DNA of 64,000 nucleotides, from NCBI GenBank assembly GCA_023512255.1, contig JAILZY010000010.1, positions 1-64,000 of the forward strand, written 5' to 3'. Source of the DNA: a bacterium (GTDB lineage: Bacteria > SZUA-182 > DTGQ01). The translations under genes and the position numbers were made by a program. The notes under the pieces are model-generated. The model saw nothing but the letters and a program-made list of their open reading frames with translations, was not told the origin of the DNA and did no database searches. The stretch's first letter is position 1. Every line of letters starts with the position of its first letter. Shown one piece after another: positions 18,707 through 26,939 of this stretch.

Positions 18707-19468
18707 TCAATGCTCCCAACAGGTTGGCCTAAAAGCTGGCTGATGATCTTGATATATCCTAATTGCCTCTTGCAAATTGATACTTCCGGTATAGATTGCT
18801 TTGCCAATAATGACTCCCTCAAGACCCAGGGGCTCTAGCTCAGCCAGATTCTGAAGATCATTCATACTAGATATGCCGCCTGAGGCGATCAGTGGAATAT
18901 TAATGTTTTCAACCATTTTTCTGATAGCTTCAATATTTGGCCCTTGCAAGGTACCGTCCGTTCTGATATCAGTAAAAATAATGTTTCTGACCCCCCAGCT
19001 CTCTATCTGTTGGCAGAACTCAAGAGCTTGTGACTGGGTCGTATCCTTCCATCCGTGAATAGCTATCCTACCATCCCTGGTGTCGATTCCAACCGAGATC
19101 CGACCAGGGAATTCTTGGCACAGGCTCTTGACCTGCATGGGCTCAATAAAAGCGATTGTTCCGAGGATAACCCGATCGATCCCTGATTCCAAGAGCTTGC
19201 GAGCCATGGCTGAGGTCCTGATTCCACCGCCGAGCTCGATTGGAATATCAAGCTCCTGAACAATTTGCATAATGATAGAAAGATTCTGGGGACTGCCTGA
19301 AAAAGCTCCATCCAGATCCACAATGTGGATAAGCTCAGCCCCCTGCTCTTGCCACCTCTTGGCAGTTTCCAGAGGAGAAGAGGAAAACACTGTTTTTTCC
19401 TCCTCTCTACCCTGATACAGCCGAACACATTCTCCTTTAACAAGGTCAATTGCTGGTATAATGAGCAT
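18707..19468 (-). CDS. hisA: ProFAR isomerase HisA
   Basis: Phosphoribosylformimino-AICAR-P isomerase, the step before HisHF. TIM barrel with catalytic aspartates in IIPAIDLVKGECVRLYQG at the N-terminus and FTDIRTDGTLQGPN mid-protein. LIASGGISSMNDL is the phosphate-binding loop. 253 residues is slightly longer than usual. It lies between hisH (78 bp upstream) and hisF in the operon. Confidence 0.97.
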   Translation of the reverse strand: MLIIPAIDLVKGECVRLYQGREEEKTVFSSSPLETAKRWQEQGAELIHIVDLDGAFSGSPQNLSIIMQIVQELDIPIELGGGIRTSAMARKLLESGIDRVILGTIAFIEPMQVKSLCQEFPGRISVGIDTRDGRIAIHGWKDTTQSQALEFCQQIESWGVRNIIFTDIRTDGTLQGPNIEAIRKMVENINIPLIASGGISSMNDLQNLAELEPLGLEGVIIGKAIYTGSINLQEAIRIYQDHQPAFRPTCWEH

Positions 19469-19546
19469 ATTCCCCCCAGAATTCTCTTACGATAATTTTT
19501 GGGTCAATATCCATAATCGTAAATATCCATGAATCGTGAAATCCTG

Positions 19547-20146
19547 CTAGAGCTCAGCAAACGCTTTTAGGATCTTGAGCCCGCTTGATTGGCTTTTTTC
19601 CGGATGAAACTGAGTGGCAAACAAGGCACCCTGACTAATAACCGAGGGGAAGCAAATTCCATATTCGGTAGTAGCTGCAATGCAATCCGGATCTTCTGGC
19701 TCCCCGTAATAGGAGTGAACAAAATAAAAGTACTCCCCTTGAGTGGAATTCCGTAGAAGGGGAATTGGTTTCTTAATATCAATGGAATTCCAGCCCATGT
19801 GAGGAACCTTAAGATTGATGGCAAATCGCTTTACCCTGCCAGCAATAATACCCAAACCTTGGGTTAGGCCAAACTCCTCGCTTTCCGAAAAGAGCAATTG
19901 CATCCCCAGGCAAATTCCCAAGATCGGCTTTCCTGCCTCTACTGCGTTATAAATCGGAGTGATCAGATTATAGCGCTCAAGGTTTCTCATCCCATCCCTG
20001 AAGGCTCCAACGCCAGGGAGAATCAGTTTGTGGGCTGATTGAATCTTTGCCCGATCACGGGTAACCACAGCCTTATGACCAACCTGCTCAATCCCCTTTT
20101 GAATACTTCGCAGGTTTCCCATGTCAAAGTCGAGAATAGCGATCAT
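19547..20146 (-). CDS. hisH: Imidazole glycerol phosphate synthase glutaminase subunit HisH
   Basis: Glutaminase half of IGP synthase. The triad is visible: nucleophile Cys in GICLGMQLLF and His/Glu in TQFHPEKSQ. The PGVGAFRDGM oxyanion region is also present. 199 residues is standard. Its start directly abuts the hisB stop, consistent with coupling. Confidence 0.97.
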   Translation of the reverse strand: MIAILDFDMGNLRSIQKGIEQVGHKAVVTRDRAKIQSAHKLILPGVGAFRDGMRNLERYNLITPIYNAVEAGKPILGICLGMQLLFSESEEFGLTQGLGIIAGRVKRFAINLKVPHMGWNSIDIKKPIPLLRNSTQGEYFYFVHSYYGEPEDPDCIAATTEYGICFPSVISQGALFATQFHPEKSQSSGLKILKAFAEL

Positions 20147-20731
20147 TTAAAGCTTACCCTTAGTGGACAAAACTCCATTCAGAGCTGGATTGATGCGAGT
20201 AGCCTGGCTCAAAGCCCGGCCGAAGGCCTTAAATATGGCCTCGGCGATATGGTGAATGTTGCTTCCGTAAAAGAGATTGATATGTAGGGTAATCATACTA
20301 TTGCTGACAAAGGCCATAAAAAATTCTTTGAGCAGATCAATATCGAAATTTCCAACCATGCCGTGCATATTTACGTTATAGACTAGAACGGAACGGGAGC
20401 AGATATCCAAAGCCACAGTAGCCAGGGCCTCATCCATTGGCAGCGTCGCTGCCCCATAACGCCTGATTCGACTTTTGTCCTCCAAAATTTGACGAAAAGC
20501 AGTGCCAAAAGTTATGCCGATATCTTCTACAAGATGATGGTAGTCGACCTCAATATCTCCATTAGCTTGAAGTTTTACATTGAAAACACTATGCTTGCAC
20601 ATTGAGGAGAGCATATGGTCCATAAAAGGAATGGAGGTGGCGATTTCATATTTCCCCTCCCCATCAAGTTCAAGCTCTAGTCGTATGTCCGTCTCGGTGG
20701 TTTTCCGCTCAATCTTTGTGTTGCGGCTCAT
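20147..20731 (-). CDS. hisB: Imidazoleglycerol-phosphate dehydratase HisB
   Basis: Manganese-dependent dehydratase, monofunctional at 194 residues with no phosphatase domain. Metal-binding motifs are YHHLVEDIGIT and IHHIAEAIFKAFGRAL. The usual MLDQ-type loop reads MDHMLSSMCKHS. Second gene of the operon, about 93 bp after hisC; that gap contains a family B repeat remnant. Confidence 0.96.
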   Translation of the reverse strand: MSRNTKIERKTTETDIRLELELDGEGKYEIATSIPFMDHMLSSMCKHSVFNVKLQANGDIEVDYHHLVEDIGITFGTAFRQILEDKSRIRRYGAATLPMDEALATVALDICSRSVLVYNVNMHGMVGNFDIDLLKEFFMAFVSNSMITLHINLFYGSNIHHIAEAIFKAFGRALSQATRINPALNGVLSTKGKL

Positions 20732-20750
20732 AATATCTTATCCTTTTTAT

Positions 20751-20805
20751 TACTACCGGAAATTTTATTTCTAACTTTGCATCTGCACTTTGTAAGTGCA
20801 AGTAT
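20751..20805. repeat. Family B repeat remnant in the hisC-hisB gap
   Basis: TTACTACCGGAAATTTTAT followed by TGCACTTTGTAAGTGCA resembles the left part of the family B element at 2987-3040 (TTACTACCGGACAC... then TGCACTGTAGGTGCA). No right end is visible here. Confidence 0.5.
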
Positions 20806-20824
20806 AGCGCGTTTTGGCTTTTAT

Positions 20825-21913
20825 TCAAGCTGAAGATAAGATTTTCTTCAGTCCGTTCAAAAAACACTCACATTCCTCTCTAGTGCCGACTGTTACTCGA
20901 AAATGTCCTCTCAATCTTCCCTGGCTGCTAAAGCCTCGCACGAGAATCCCTTCCGCCAGCAGTTGCTCAAAAAATTTTTCAGCCTCCAAAGAGCGTACCT
21001 TAAAAAGAAGAAAATTAGCACTCGATGGGTAAACCCGCACCGCGCCGATATTCTTCATCTGCTCATACAACCAGTCCCTATTTTGCTTGATCTGAGCGAT
21101 GCTCGGCTTGATAGCCTCTTTTTGAGATAGGGCGACTTTGGCTACAGTTTCAGACAGAATGTTAATATTGTAAGGGAGTTTTACCCTATTTATATGTTGG
21201 ATGATAACTGGGCCAGCCAGCAGAAAGCCCATCCTGATTCCGGCCAGACCAATCTTAGAGAGGGTGCGCAGTATAATCAGGTTGGGATGCTTGGGCAGAA
21301 GGTCAAGATAGTTGCTGTCAGCAAAATCAACATATGCCTCGTCAATACAGACGATGCCCGGAAACTGCTCAATAATTTCCTCAACCGCCAGCCGGGAAAA
21401 ACAATTTCCCGTAGGATTGTTCGGCACAGCCAGAAAAATCAGATGGCCGGCCTGAGACAGACTATACATCCGCTCTCGCCAGAGGTCTGATAGAGCCAGA
21501 TCAAAATCATCGGACAGGGGAATTTCTTCTACGTTTTCGCCCATAGATTTAGCAATTATCCGATACATGGCAAAGGAAGGATCAGGGACAAAAACCGTTT
21601 TCCCTGCTCCACCAAAGGTAACGATAATTGCCTGAATCAATTCATCTGACCCATTTCCAGGCAGGATCTGCTCTGCAGGCCACCCCCACTCTTTGGCCGC
21701 CATCTGACGCAGTTCCCAATAACTCGGATCAGGGTAGCGATTTAGGCGGGCCTGCTCAAGACTTTGAAAAATCTGTCTCATAATATCAGCAGGTAGTTCA
21801 TATGGGCTCTCATTGGCATCCAGTTTGATTACTTTTGGGAAGACAGGAAGATCATAGGTTGAAGCTTGGCTCGGATCAACTCGCAGAAGTTTTTGAATAT
21901 CAATTGATTTCAT
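20825..21913 (-). CDS. hisC: Histidinol-phosphate aminotransferase HisC
   Basis: PLP-dependent aminotransferase converting imidazole acetol-phosphate to histidinol phosphate. The PLP lysine lies in LRTLSKIGLAGIRMG. Other class II signatures are LDANESPYELP, LPGNGSDELIQ, PNNPTGN and CIDEAYVDF. 362 residues is normal. First gene of the operon, behind the promoter at 21990-22017. hisG, hisD and hisI are not in the window. Confidence 0.96.
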   Translation of the reverse strand: MKSIDIQKLLRVDPSQASTYDLPVFPKVIKLDANESPYELPADIMRQIFQSLEQARLNRYPDPSYWELRQMAAKEWGWPAEQILPGNGSDELIQAIIVTFGGAGKTVFVPDPSFAMYRIIAKSMGENVEEIPLSDDFDLALSDLWRERMYSLSQAGHLIFLAVPNNPTGNCFSRLAVEEIIEQFPGIVCIDEAYVDFADSNYLDLLPKHPNLIILRTLSKIGLAGIRMGFLLAGPVIIQHINRVKLPYNINILSETVAKVALSQKEAIKPSIAQIKQNRDWLYEQMKNIGAVRVYPSSANFLLFKVRSLEAEKFFEQLLAEGILVRGFSSQGRLRGHFRVTVGTREECECFLNGLKKILSSA

Positions 21914-21953
21914 GCAAATTTTTCCATACTACAAGAAGAGAGAAAAGCTTAAC

Positions 21954-21992
21954 AAATAAAAACAGACAATTTAAATAAAAACAGATAATTTT
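21954..21992. repeat. 19-bp tandem duplication in the his leader
   Basis: AAATAAAAACAGACAATTT (21954-21972) is followed immediately by AAATAAAAACAGATAATTT (21973-21991), between the his -10 box and hisC. Confidence 0.75.
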
Positions 21993-22017
21993 ATAATCAA
22001 TTTTAGGAAGTTGTCAA
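21990..22017 (-). promoter_or_regulatory. Sigma70-type promoter of the his operon
   Basis: On the minus strand TTGACA (22017-22012), a 16-bp spacer and TATAAA (21995-21990). This gives a transcript starting about 70 nt before hisC. No histidine-rich leader peptide or T-box was recognised. Confidence 0.65.
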
Positions 22018-22186
22018 GAATTTTTGAACGGTAAAATTCACTCTTTTTAAGCGTGCACTCCTTTTGAGGGCGAATCTTTTCAAGTACTAAAAATCTTAAC
22101 TTTTGTGATCTTATATATCTGGACATCTCTGATGGAGGGGCCGTTTATTCGCCGCCCTCCATCAGCAGCCAGTGATCATTAAAGAA

Positions 22187-22212
22187 AAGATCAATTTCTA
22201 AGATCAATTTCT
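22187..22212. repeat. Perfect 13-bp tandem duplication
   Basis: AAGATCAATTTCT occurs twice in succession (22187-22199, 22200-22212). The second copy contains the stop codon of the response regulator gene. Confidence 0.8.
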
Positions 22213-22605
22213 CTGGAATATGCCAGAGGCAAAATATCGGTTTTGGCCTAGAACCTTGGCTACCATAATTTTTAACATCTCAATGTTCAGTGGCTTAGTA
22301 ATATAATCAAAGGCTCCATCGTGCATAGCCTTGAGATAGGTTTCTAGCTCGCCAAATCCAGTCATGATAATGAACTGGATATCAGGGTGAAGACTTTTTA
22401 CCTCGCGCAGCAGCTCTAGTCCTCCCATGCAGGGCATGTTGATGTCGGTAATGATTAAATCAGGGGTAATCTCACGGACAATCTGCAGGGCTTCGCTTCC
22501 ATTTTCAGCCACCATCACCTCATATCCCTCATCGGCCAGGATATCCTGCATAATGCTGCACATATTGGCTTCATCGTCAACAATCAAGATTCGCTTGGTA
22601 TCCAT
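22204..22605 (-). CDS. CheY-like single-domain response regulator
   Basis: Stand-alone receiver domain of 133 residues. Acidic pocket DDEAN near the N-terminus, phospho-acceptor Asp in LIITDINMPCMGG, Thr in IIMTGFGE and Lys in YITKPLN are all present. It has no output domain, so it must act through a partner protein. No kinase gene is adjacent. A strong sigma54-type site lies about 85 bp upstream, which ties it to the cytochrome region. Confidence 0.93.
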   Translation of the reverse strand: MDTKRILIVDDEANMCSIMQDILADEGYEVMVAENGSEALQIVREITPDLIITDINMPCMGGLELLREVKSLHPDIQFIIMTGFGELETYLKAMHDGAFDYITKPLNIEMLKIMVAKVLGQNRYFASGIFQRN

Positions 22606-22689
22606 AACGTTAGCCCCTTTGCATTAAGTAAGAATGTAATAGGTAATTGGTGGATTTCGCGTCTTTCCCAGTTTTCTTGATTTAAGAAA

Positions 22690-22705
22690 AGCAAATTGGA
22701 TGCCA
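22690..22705 (-). promoter_or_regulatory. Sigma54-type (-24/-12) promoter of the response regulator
   Basis: The minus strand reads TGGCATCCAATTTGCT, with GG and GC exactly 12 bp apart, as in the TGGCAC-N5-TTGC consensus. The untranslated leader would be about 75 nt. Confidence 0.75.
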
Positions 22706-22865
22706 GGATTTTTGAGAGATCAAAAGAGGATGGTTTCCTATATAAGTCTTTGAAATATAATATTAATAACTCTTAACGCCAGATCTTAAGATCAGGTGAA
22801 ATTTCGCACAACTCTGACCAAATGTTTATCAATTCGCTCAATCATCTATATTACACACTACTAAC

Positions 22866-23017
22866 AGGTCTTTTCGCTAATAAAGTGCACAATAAGGACG
22901 AAACAAGGTCCGCTCCTACAATTAGCTTATCTGCCCCTACAATTTAACGTAATTGATATCCTGATAGCGTAATTTATTCGCTGCGCAACTTGTGTTAAGT
23001 ACTTAGCAAAAGAACCT
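22866..23017. repeat. MITE-like element, family A, copy 2
   Basis: Left end AGGTCTTTTCGCTAA (22866-22880) and right end TTAGCAAAAGAACCT (23003-23017) are imperfect inverted repeats. The core contains GTCCGCTCCTAC and CTGCCCCTAC stretches. It lies in the 661-bp gap between the response regulator and the next gene. Confidence 0.6.
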
Positions 23018-23047
23018 CTAAAACACCCTGCTGGTTAGGGGAGGTGT

Positions 23048-23130
23048 CCACTGCCGCCTGTCCACTGCCACCTGCCACTCCTGCCCACTGCCGCCTGCCA
23101 CTCCTGCTCACTGCCGCCTGCTCACTGCCG
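23048..23130. repeat. GC-rich minisatellite
   Basis: Irregular tandem repeats built on CACTGCCGCCTG and CCACTCCTGC, about six units. Its composition is unlike the surrounding AT-rich spacer. No gene is supported here. Confidence 0.7.
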
Positions 23131-23156
23131 ATAAAACAGCCTGCTTGGTGAGGGAA

Positions 23157-23182
23157 GGTGGGAGATTTTTGAATCTCCCACC
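23157..23182 (-). terminator. Hairpin after the secreted propeller gene
   Basis: Arms GGTGGGAGA and TCTCCCACC form a 9-bp stem with an 8-nt loop, about 85 bp after the stop at 23267. There is no long T run, so it is terminator-like rather than certain. Confidence 0.45.
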
Positions 23183-23266
23183 TCAAGTCTAAGAAATCGC
23201 ATCTTAAATCGCACCTTCCTGCCGTGTGCTCTTTTTAGCACAATGACAGGCAACTACTAGCTTGGC

Positions 23267-26200
23267 TCAATGACGATTTGAACTCAATGATGAATAAAGT
23301 GATTTATAGAGCCAGTTTGCCCAAAGGTCGTTTGGAGTCCCTGATAATGAGAAATTTGAGAGCCCAGGATAAGAGTTTGACAAGTTGTACAGGCCGCTAT
23401 TAGCGTCATATAACCAGTTGGATAGCCAGTTTGATAGGTTGCTGTAAGGAGATAGGGAGCTAGTTGATGACCACAAGAAGCTGTACGATGGCCACGAGCT
23501 TAAGCTATACGATGGCCACGAGCTTAAGCTGTACGATGGCCACGAGCTCAAATCATACGAAGCTGGCCACCAGCTTGAGCTATAGGCTGTTCGCCAGTCT
23601 GCATCATACAACGACCACCAGTTTGAGCTATACCAAGGCCAGCTCAAGGCGGGGTAAATCGGCTGAGTGGTAGGAGTAGTAGGGGTAGAAGGAGTAGACG
23701 GAGTGGAAGGAGTAGACGGAGGAGAAGAGGGGCCGGCAGGAGCGGCCTGAGTTTTGAAAGAGCTGGTTCTAGCCGCACTCAGCCGATTGCCGGAAATATC
23801 TGTCGCTCCCTCATCAATCTTGATCTGATAAGTAGTGTTTGGGGCTAGCTTTGACTTTGGGGCCACAAAGGTAATCGAGGTCAGGTCCGGCGATAGCTTG
23901 ACTGTGAAGTTTGGATCATCCGGGCTGATGGTAACGTTAGCCAGCAAAGAGGCCCAATCCATCGGCTCACTGAAGGTAACAGTCAGCTCCTGTGATAAGC
24001 TGACCTCGGTGGCATTGGGATTGGGCGTAATATTGACCACGATCGGAGGCGTAATATCTAACCTGCTGACCCCGCTATCTGTGCCAAACCATAAGTTTCC
24101 ATAGGCATCCTGCTGAATGCACCTTATCTGATCAGTCTGTGAAGAGGATGGAGTTGTAAGATTAGGAAAGCTTCTCCAGAAATTCCAATCAGTGGTAGCC
24201 AAGACCCCAGCATCAGTAGCAAACCAGTACCGCTCGCCCGGATAGTTTTGGCCAGCTAGGGAATAGATCTCATTGACCGCGCCGTCCAGCGGGGCAGCTA
24301 TCTTCGACCATCGGCCATTTTGATATCGATACGCGCCTTCTCCGGTAGCTACCCAAAGGGTGTTTTCCACCGGGTCAAAGGTGAGCGAGTTAATGGTTAG
24401 CCCATAGGCGATAAAGGGGAAGAAAGATCTATCCTGGGTTGAGTTATAAATCAGTTTACCGGCTGCATTAAATTTATAGATATCCCCCCAGATGGTAGCC
24501 AACCAGATATTGCCTTTATCGTCCGGGGCCGCGGCCTTAACCCAATTATCGCTTAGACCTGAATTGATGTCGAACACAACTTGCCACTGCTGATCGTACA
24601 GCTTGAGGAGGCCATGATTTTGGGTGGCTACCCACACGCCACCGTTAGGATCAATCGAAAGATCATGAATCGGATCATCAGGCAGCCCGTTTTCTCCCCT
24701 GGGGAAGAACTTGACCACTGCCCCCTTGGCTGGATCAAACTTGACCACCCCGCTTCCGCCGCTACTGCTGCCGTCTTGTGGCTGAGTGCAGAGCCACAGA
24801 TACCCTTGCCGATCCACAGCCAGGCGGGTAATGAAATTACTGGGCAGGCCGTGTTGTACGGTATATGGGTGGCTCATCCAGTCGGTCCAAAAATCAGGCT
24901 CTTGTGAATTACCTTGAGTCTTGGGAGCATAGGTGAATAACCCAGCTCCCAGGGTGGCTATCCAGAGTCTGCCGCTATTGTCCAAGGCAAGATCAGATAC
25001 TGGCTTATTGATCTGAAAATGGGTCCAGCCCTGATTACATATCATGTAGCCGAAATTAGCCTCCAGGCTGTTTGGGGATGCTGCTTGGTCTTTAGCAGTT
25101 ATTTTAACGAAAATCCACTGATTGTTTTTAAAGGGAATAGCTGGAGTGTAGGAGATAGTGTATCCCTGCGCATCGGCAGCAGTAATGATTGCTTTGGCGG
25201 TTACATCAACTCCATTCACTATAAGTCGCAAGGAGCTTGGATCTACTCCTGTTTCAAAATCGCTGACCGTATAGGTAAAGGTAGCCTTGGCCGGGATACA
25301 GGATTGGTTAGGAGGGGTAGAGCTGGCTATGAATGGCTTGCAGGAGTCCTCAGTATAGAGGAAATAGCTGCGTTCTGTCCTATGGCCAGCCTGATCGCTG
25401 ACCTCAATCCTGATCGGGATAATGGTCGAGCACTCAAAAGGCGTCTTAGGTTGGTAGCTTAGGGTAAGCCCCTGGGGAGTGTCAGAAATGGTAGCTGCCT
25501 CGGTAACGTTTTGCCCATCGACGAAAAACTGGATAGAGGACCTGTCAAGTTCAGCGAAAAGAGCCTTGATATTCAAAGTAATTTTTGGGCTAGTCGGCAC
25601 ATTCACAGAATTAGGTGCTGGATTTATGGCCTCGATGATAATGGGCTTGAGAGCCTGGCTGTCTCCTCCAGCAGGTAAGGCTTCACCATTGGCCGCACTA
25701 CTGCCACCACCAGGGGGGGGGAGGACATTGCTGCCGCCGCTAGCCGAGCTATCGGATGAGGCGGGAGCACCACCACTAGCGCCACTTCCGCCAGCCGGAA
25801 GATCACCGGCTGGTGCGCCGCCGCCAGATCCTGGGCTGCCGCTATCAGAGCCTGTTATATTCATCTGGTAGACCTTGGGGATAAATTGGGCAGCCTGATT
25901 AAAAGAGATAGCCATTCCATTGCTCAGGGCATCTTTAGTATTATAGGAATACTGTCTGGCTATCTGATCGTGATACTTTAGGCCGACTGTGGCCCAAGCC
26001 CCACGGCTTGAGCGCGTGCTCCCCGTATCCACATCTTTATACTGGAAGACAATCTCGCCGCTTTCCTCATACAGGATGGCCTCGAAGGTAACGGTATCTG
26101 AGCTAATTTCGCCGCTGTAGTGGCGCATGGGAATCTCACGCCACTCGACAATCAGCCGGGCTGGTTTATTGGCCCTATCGACGAGGTAGCAGATGGTACC

Positions 26201-26626
26201 TGCGGCCGAGGGGTCAAGATCGGTCCACAGGGGAGCAATAATATCACTGGGATTTCCGGCACGGGCCTTGTTAGGATCGAGCAAATCAGCCAGCGGTTCA
26301 TTTCCCCACTTGGTAGCATCGTTATTGCCGAAGGTGATATAACCGTTCGAGGAGATGGTAATTCGAGTCAGCGGCTCCCCGAAGAAATAAAATCGAAATC
26401 CAAGGTTTTCAAGATCAATTGATTGACAATCATCATCTCCTAAGGGCAGAATAACTTTTGCTGGCTGTGACCATACCTCTATCCATTCATATGGATATGG
26501 GTTGCTGCCTGCCACTGCTGCCGCCGCAGACTGCACTCCGATTGAGGAACATCCTAGGGGCAAGCTCCAAAAGAATAGAGTTAAGAGTATGAAACAACAG
26601 ATATTTTTTAATAATCTAACCTTCAT
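23267..26626 (-). CDS. Secreted multidomain protein: Ig-like domains, reg_prop propeller, SbsA-like domain, Trp/Ser/Tyr tail
   Basis: Predicted exported protein of 1119 residues. A hydrophobic leader ends near residue 38; SLPLGC is a poor lipobox. Order: all-beta N-terminal domain (about 45-240), Gly/Ser/Pro linker (255-330), two Ig-like segments, a propeller of two-component-regulator-type repeats (about 545-860, e.g. DRQGYLWLCTQ and DPNGGVWVATQNHG), a Big_5/SbsA-like domain (about 875-965, VTFSEPMDWASL), a Pro/Thr linker, and a tail of about 130 residues dominated by Trp, Ser and Tyr with SLSSWPSY repeated. Ribosome site GGGAGGAAG precedes the ATG. Function unknown; surface sensing or adhesion beside the cytochromes is inferred. 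Confidence 0.88.
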   Translation of the reverse strand: MKVRLLKNICCFILLTLFFWSLPLGCSSIGVQSAAAAVAGSNPYPYEWIEVWSQPAKVILPLGDDDCQSIDLENLGFRFYFFGEPLTRITISSNGYITFGNNDATKWGNEPLADLLDPNKARAGNPSDIIAPLWTDLDPSAAGTICYLVDRANKPARLIVEWREIPMRHYSGEISSDTVTFEAILYEESGEIVFQYKDVDTGSTRSSRGAWATVGLKYHDQIARQYSYNTKDALSNGMAISFNQAAQFIPKVYQMNITGSDSGSPGSGGGAPAGDLPAGGSGASGGAPASSDSSASGGSNVLPPPGGGSSAANGEALPAGGDSQALKPIIIEAINPAPNSVNVPTSPKITLNIKALFAELDRSSIQFFVDGQNVTEAATISDTPQGLTLSYQPKTPFECSTIIPIRIEVSDQAGHRTERSYFLYTEDSCKPFIASSTPPNQSCIPAKATFTYTVSDFETGVDPSSLRLIVNGVDVTAKAIITAADAQGYTISYTPAIPFKNNQWIFVKITAKDQAASPNSLEANFGYMICNQGWTHFQINKPVSDLALDNSGRLWIATLGAGLFTYAPKTQGNSQEPDFWTDWMSHPYTVQHGLPSNFITRLAVDRQGYLWLCTQPQDGSSSGGSGVVKFDPAKGAVVKFFPRGENGLPDDPIHDLSIDPNGGVWVATQNHGLLKLYDQQWQVVFDINSGLSDNWVKAAAPDDKGNIWLATIWGDIYKFNAAGKLIYNSTQDRSFFPFIAYGLTINSLTFDPVENTLWVATGEGAYRYQNGRWSKIAAPLDGAVNEIYSLAGQNYPGERYWFATDAGVLATTDWNFWRSFPNLTTPSSSQTDQIRCIQQDAYGNLWFGTDSGVSRLDITPPIVVNITPNPNATEVSLSQELTVTFSEPMDWASLLANVTISPDDPNFTVKLSPDLTSITFVAPKSKLAPNTTYQIKIDEGATDISGNRLSAARTSSFKTQAAPAGPSSPPSTPSTPSTPSTPTTPTTQPIYPALSWPWYSSNWWSLYDADWRTAYSSSWWPASYDLSSWPSYSLSSWPSYSLSSWPSYSFLWSSTSSLSPYSNLSNWLSNWLYDANSGLYNLSNSYPGLSNFSLSGTPNDLWANWLYKSLYSSLSSNRH
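23480..23551. repeat. 24-bp coding tandem repeat
   Basis: Three nearly identical 24-bp units, each containing TACGATGGCCACGAGCT, start at 23480, 23504 and 23528; a decayed fourth follows. On the minus strand they encode the 8-residue repeat SLSSWPSY of the aromatic tail. Confidence 0.9.
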
Positions 26627-26820
26627 AGCGCTTCCTCCCGTTTACCTTTGTTTTATTAACTGTTCATTATTTTATTCTTTGTCTATCTAAATTTTTTCTA
26701 ATATAAATTTTAATCATATTTTTGAGTTTAATCGTATTCAAGTTATTTGTACTGAGAGAAATTTCTATCTGGAGTGTTACCAAGGTCTGCGTTAGTGCAA
26801 GAGAGGAGTGGTCGGAAAAC

Positions 26821-26855
26821 ACCCTGGGGCTTCTGTCCGTCAGAAACCCCAGGGT
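26821..26855 (-). terminator. Strong hairpin after the 15-haem cytochrome gene
   Basis: Arms ACCCTGGGG and CCCCAGGGT, extended inward by TTCTG/CAGAA with one mismatch, lie about 85 bp after the stop at 26940. On the minus strand GTTTTCC follows. It probably ends the cytochrome transcript and separates the secreted propeller gene, whose own promoter I could not identify between 26627 and 26820. Confidence 0.6.
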
Positions 26856-26939
26856 ATGCTTGGCAGAATCAGGCCCTTTTAGAGAATGGGTGCCCGCAAC
26901 TACGACTCAAAAATCGAAAATCAACATCAAGCTCAGTCA

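Noticed and set aside
22995-23186. 63-codon minus-strand frame over the minisatellite
   Set aside because: Its open state follows from the GC-rich repeat; product is Gly/Ser/Ala-rich chance sequence.
25624-25871. Overlapping frames in the Gly/Ser/Pro linker of the secreted propeller gene
   Set aside because: Shadows of the low-complexity linker; the 1119-residue frame has a signal peptide and a good ribosome site.
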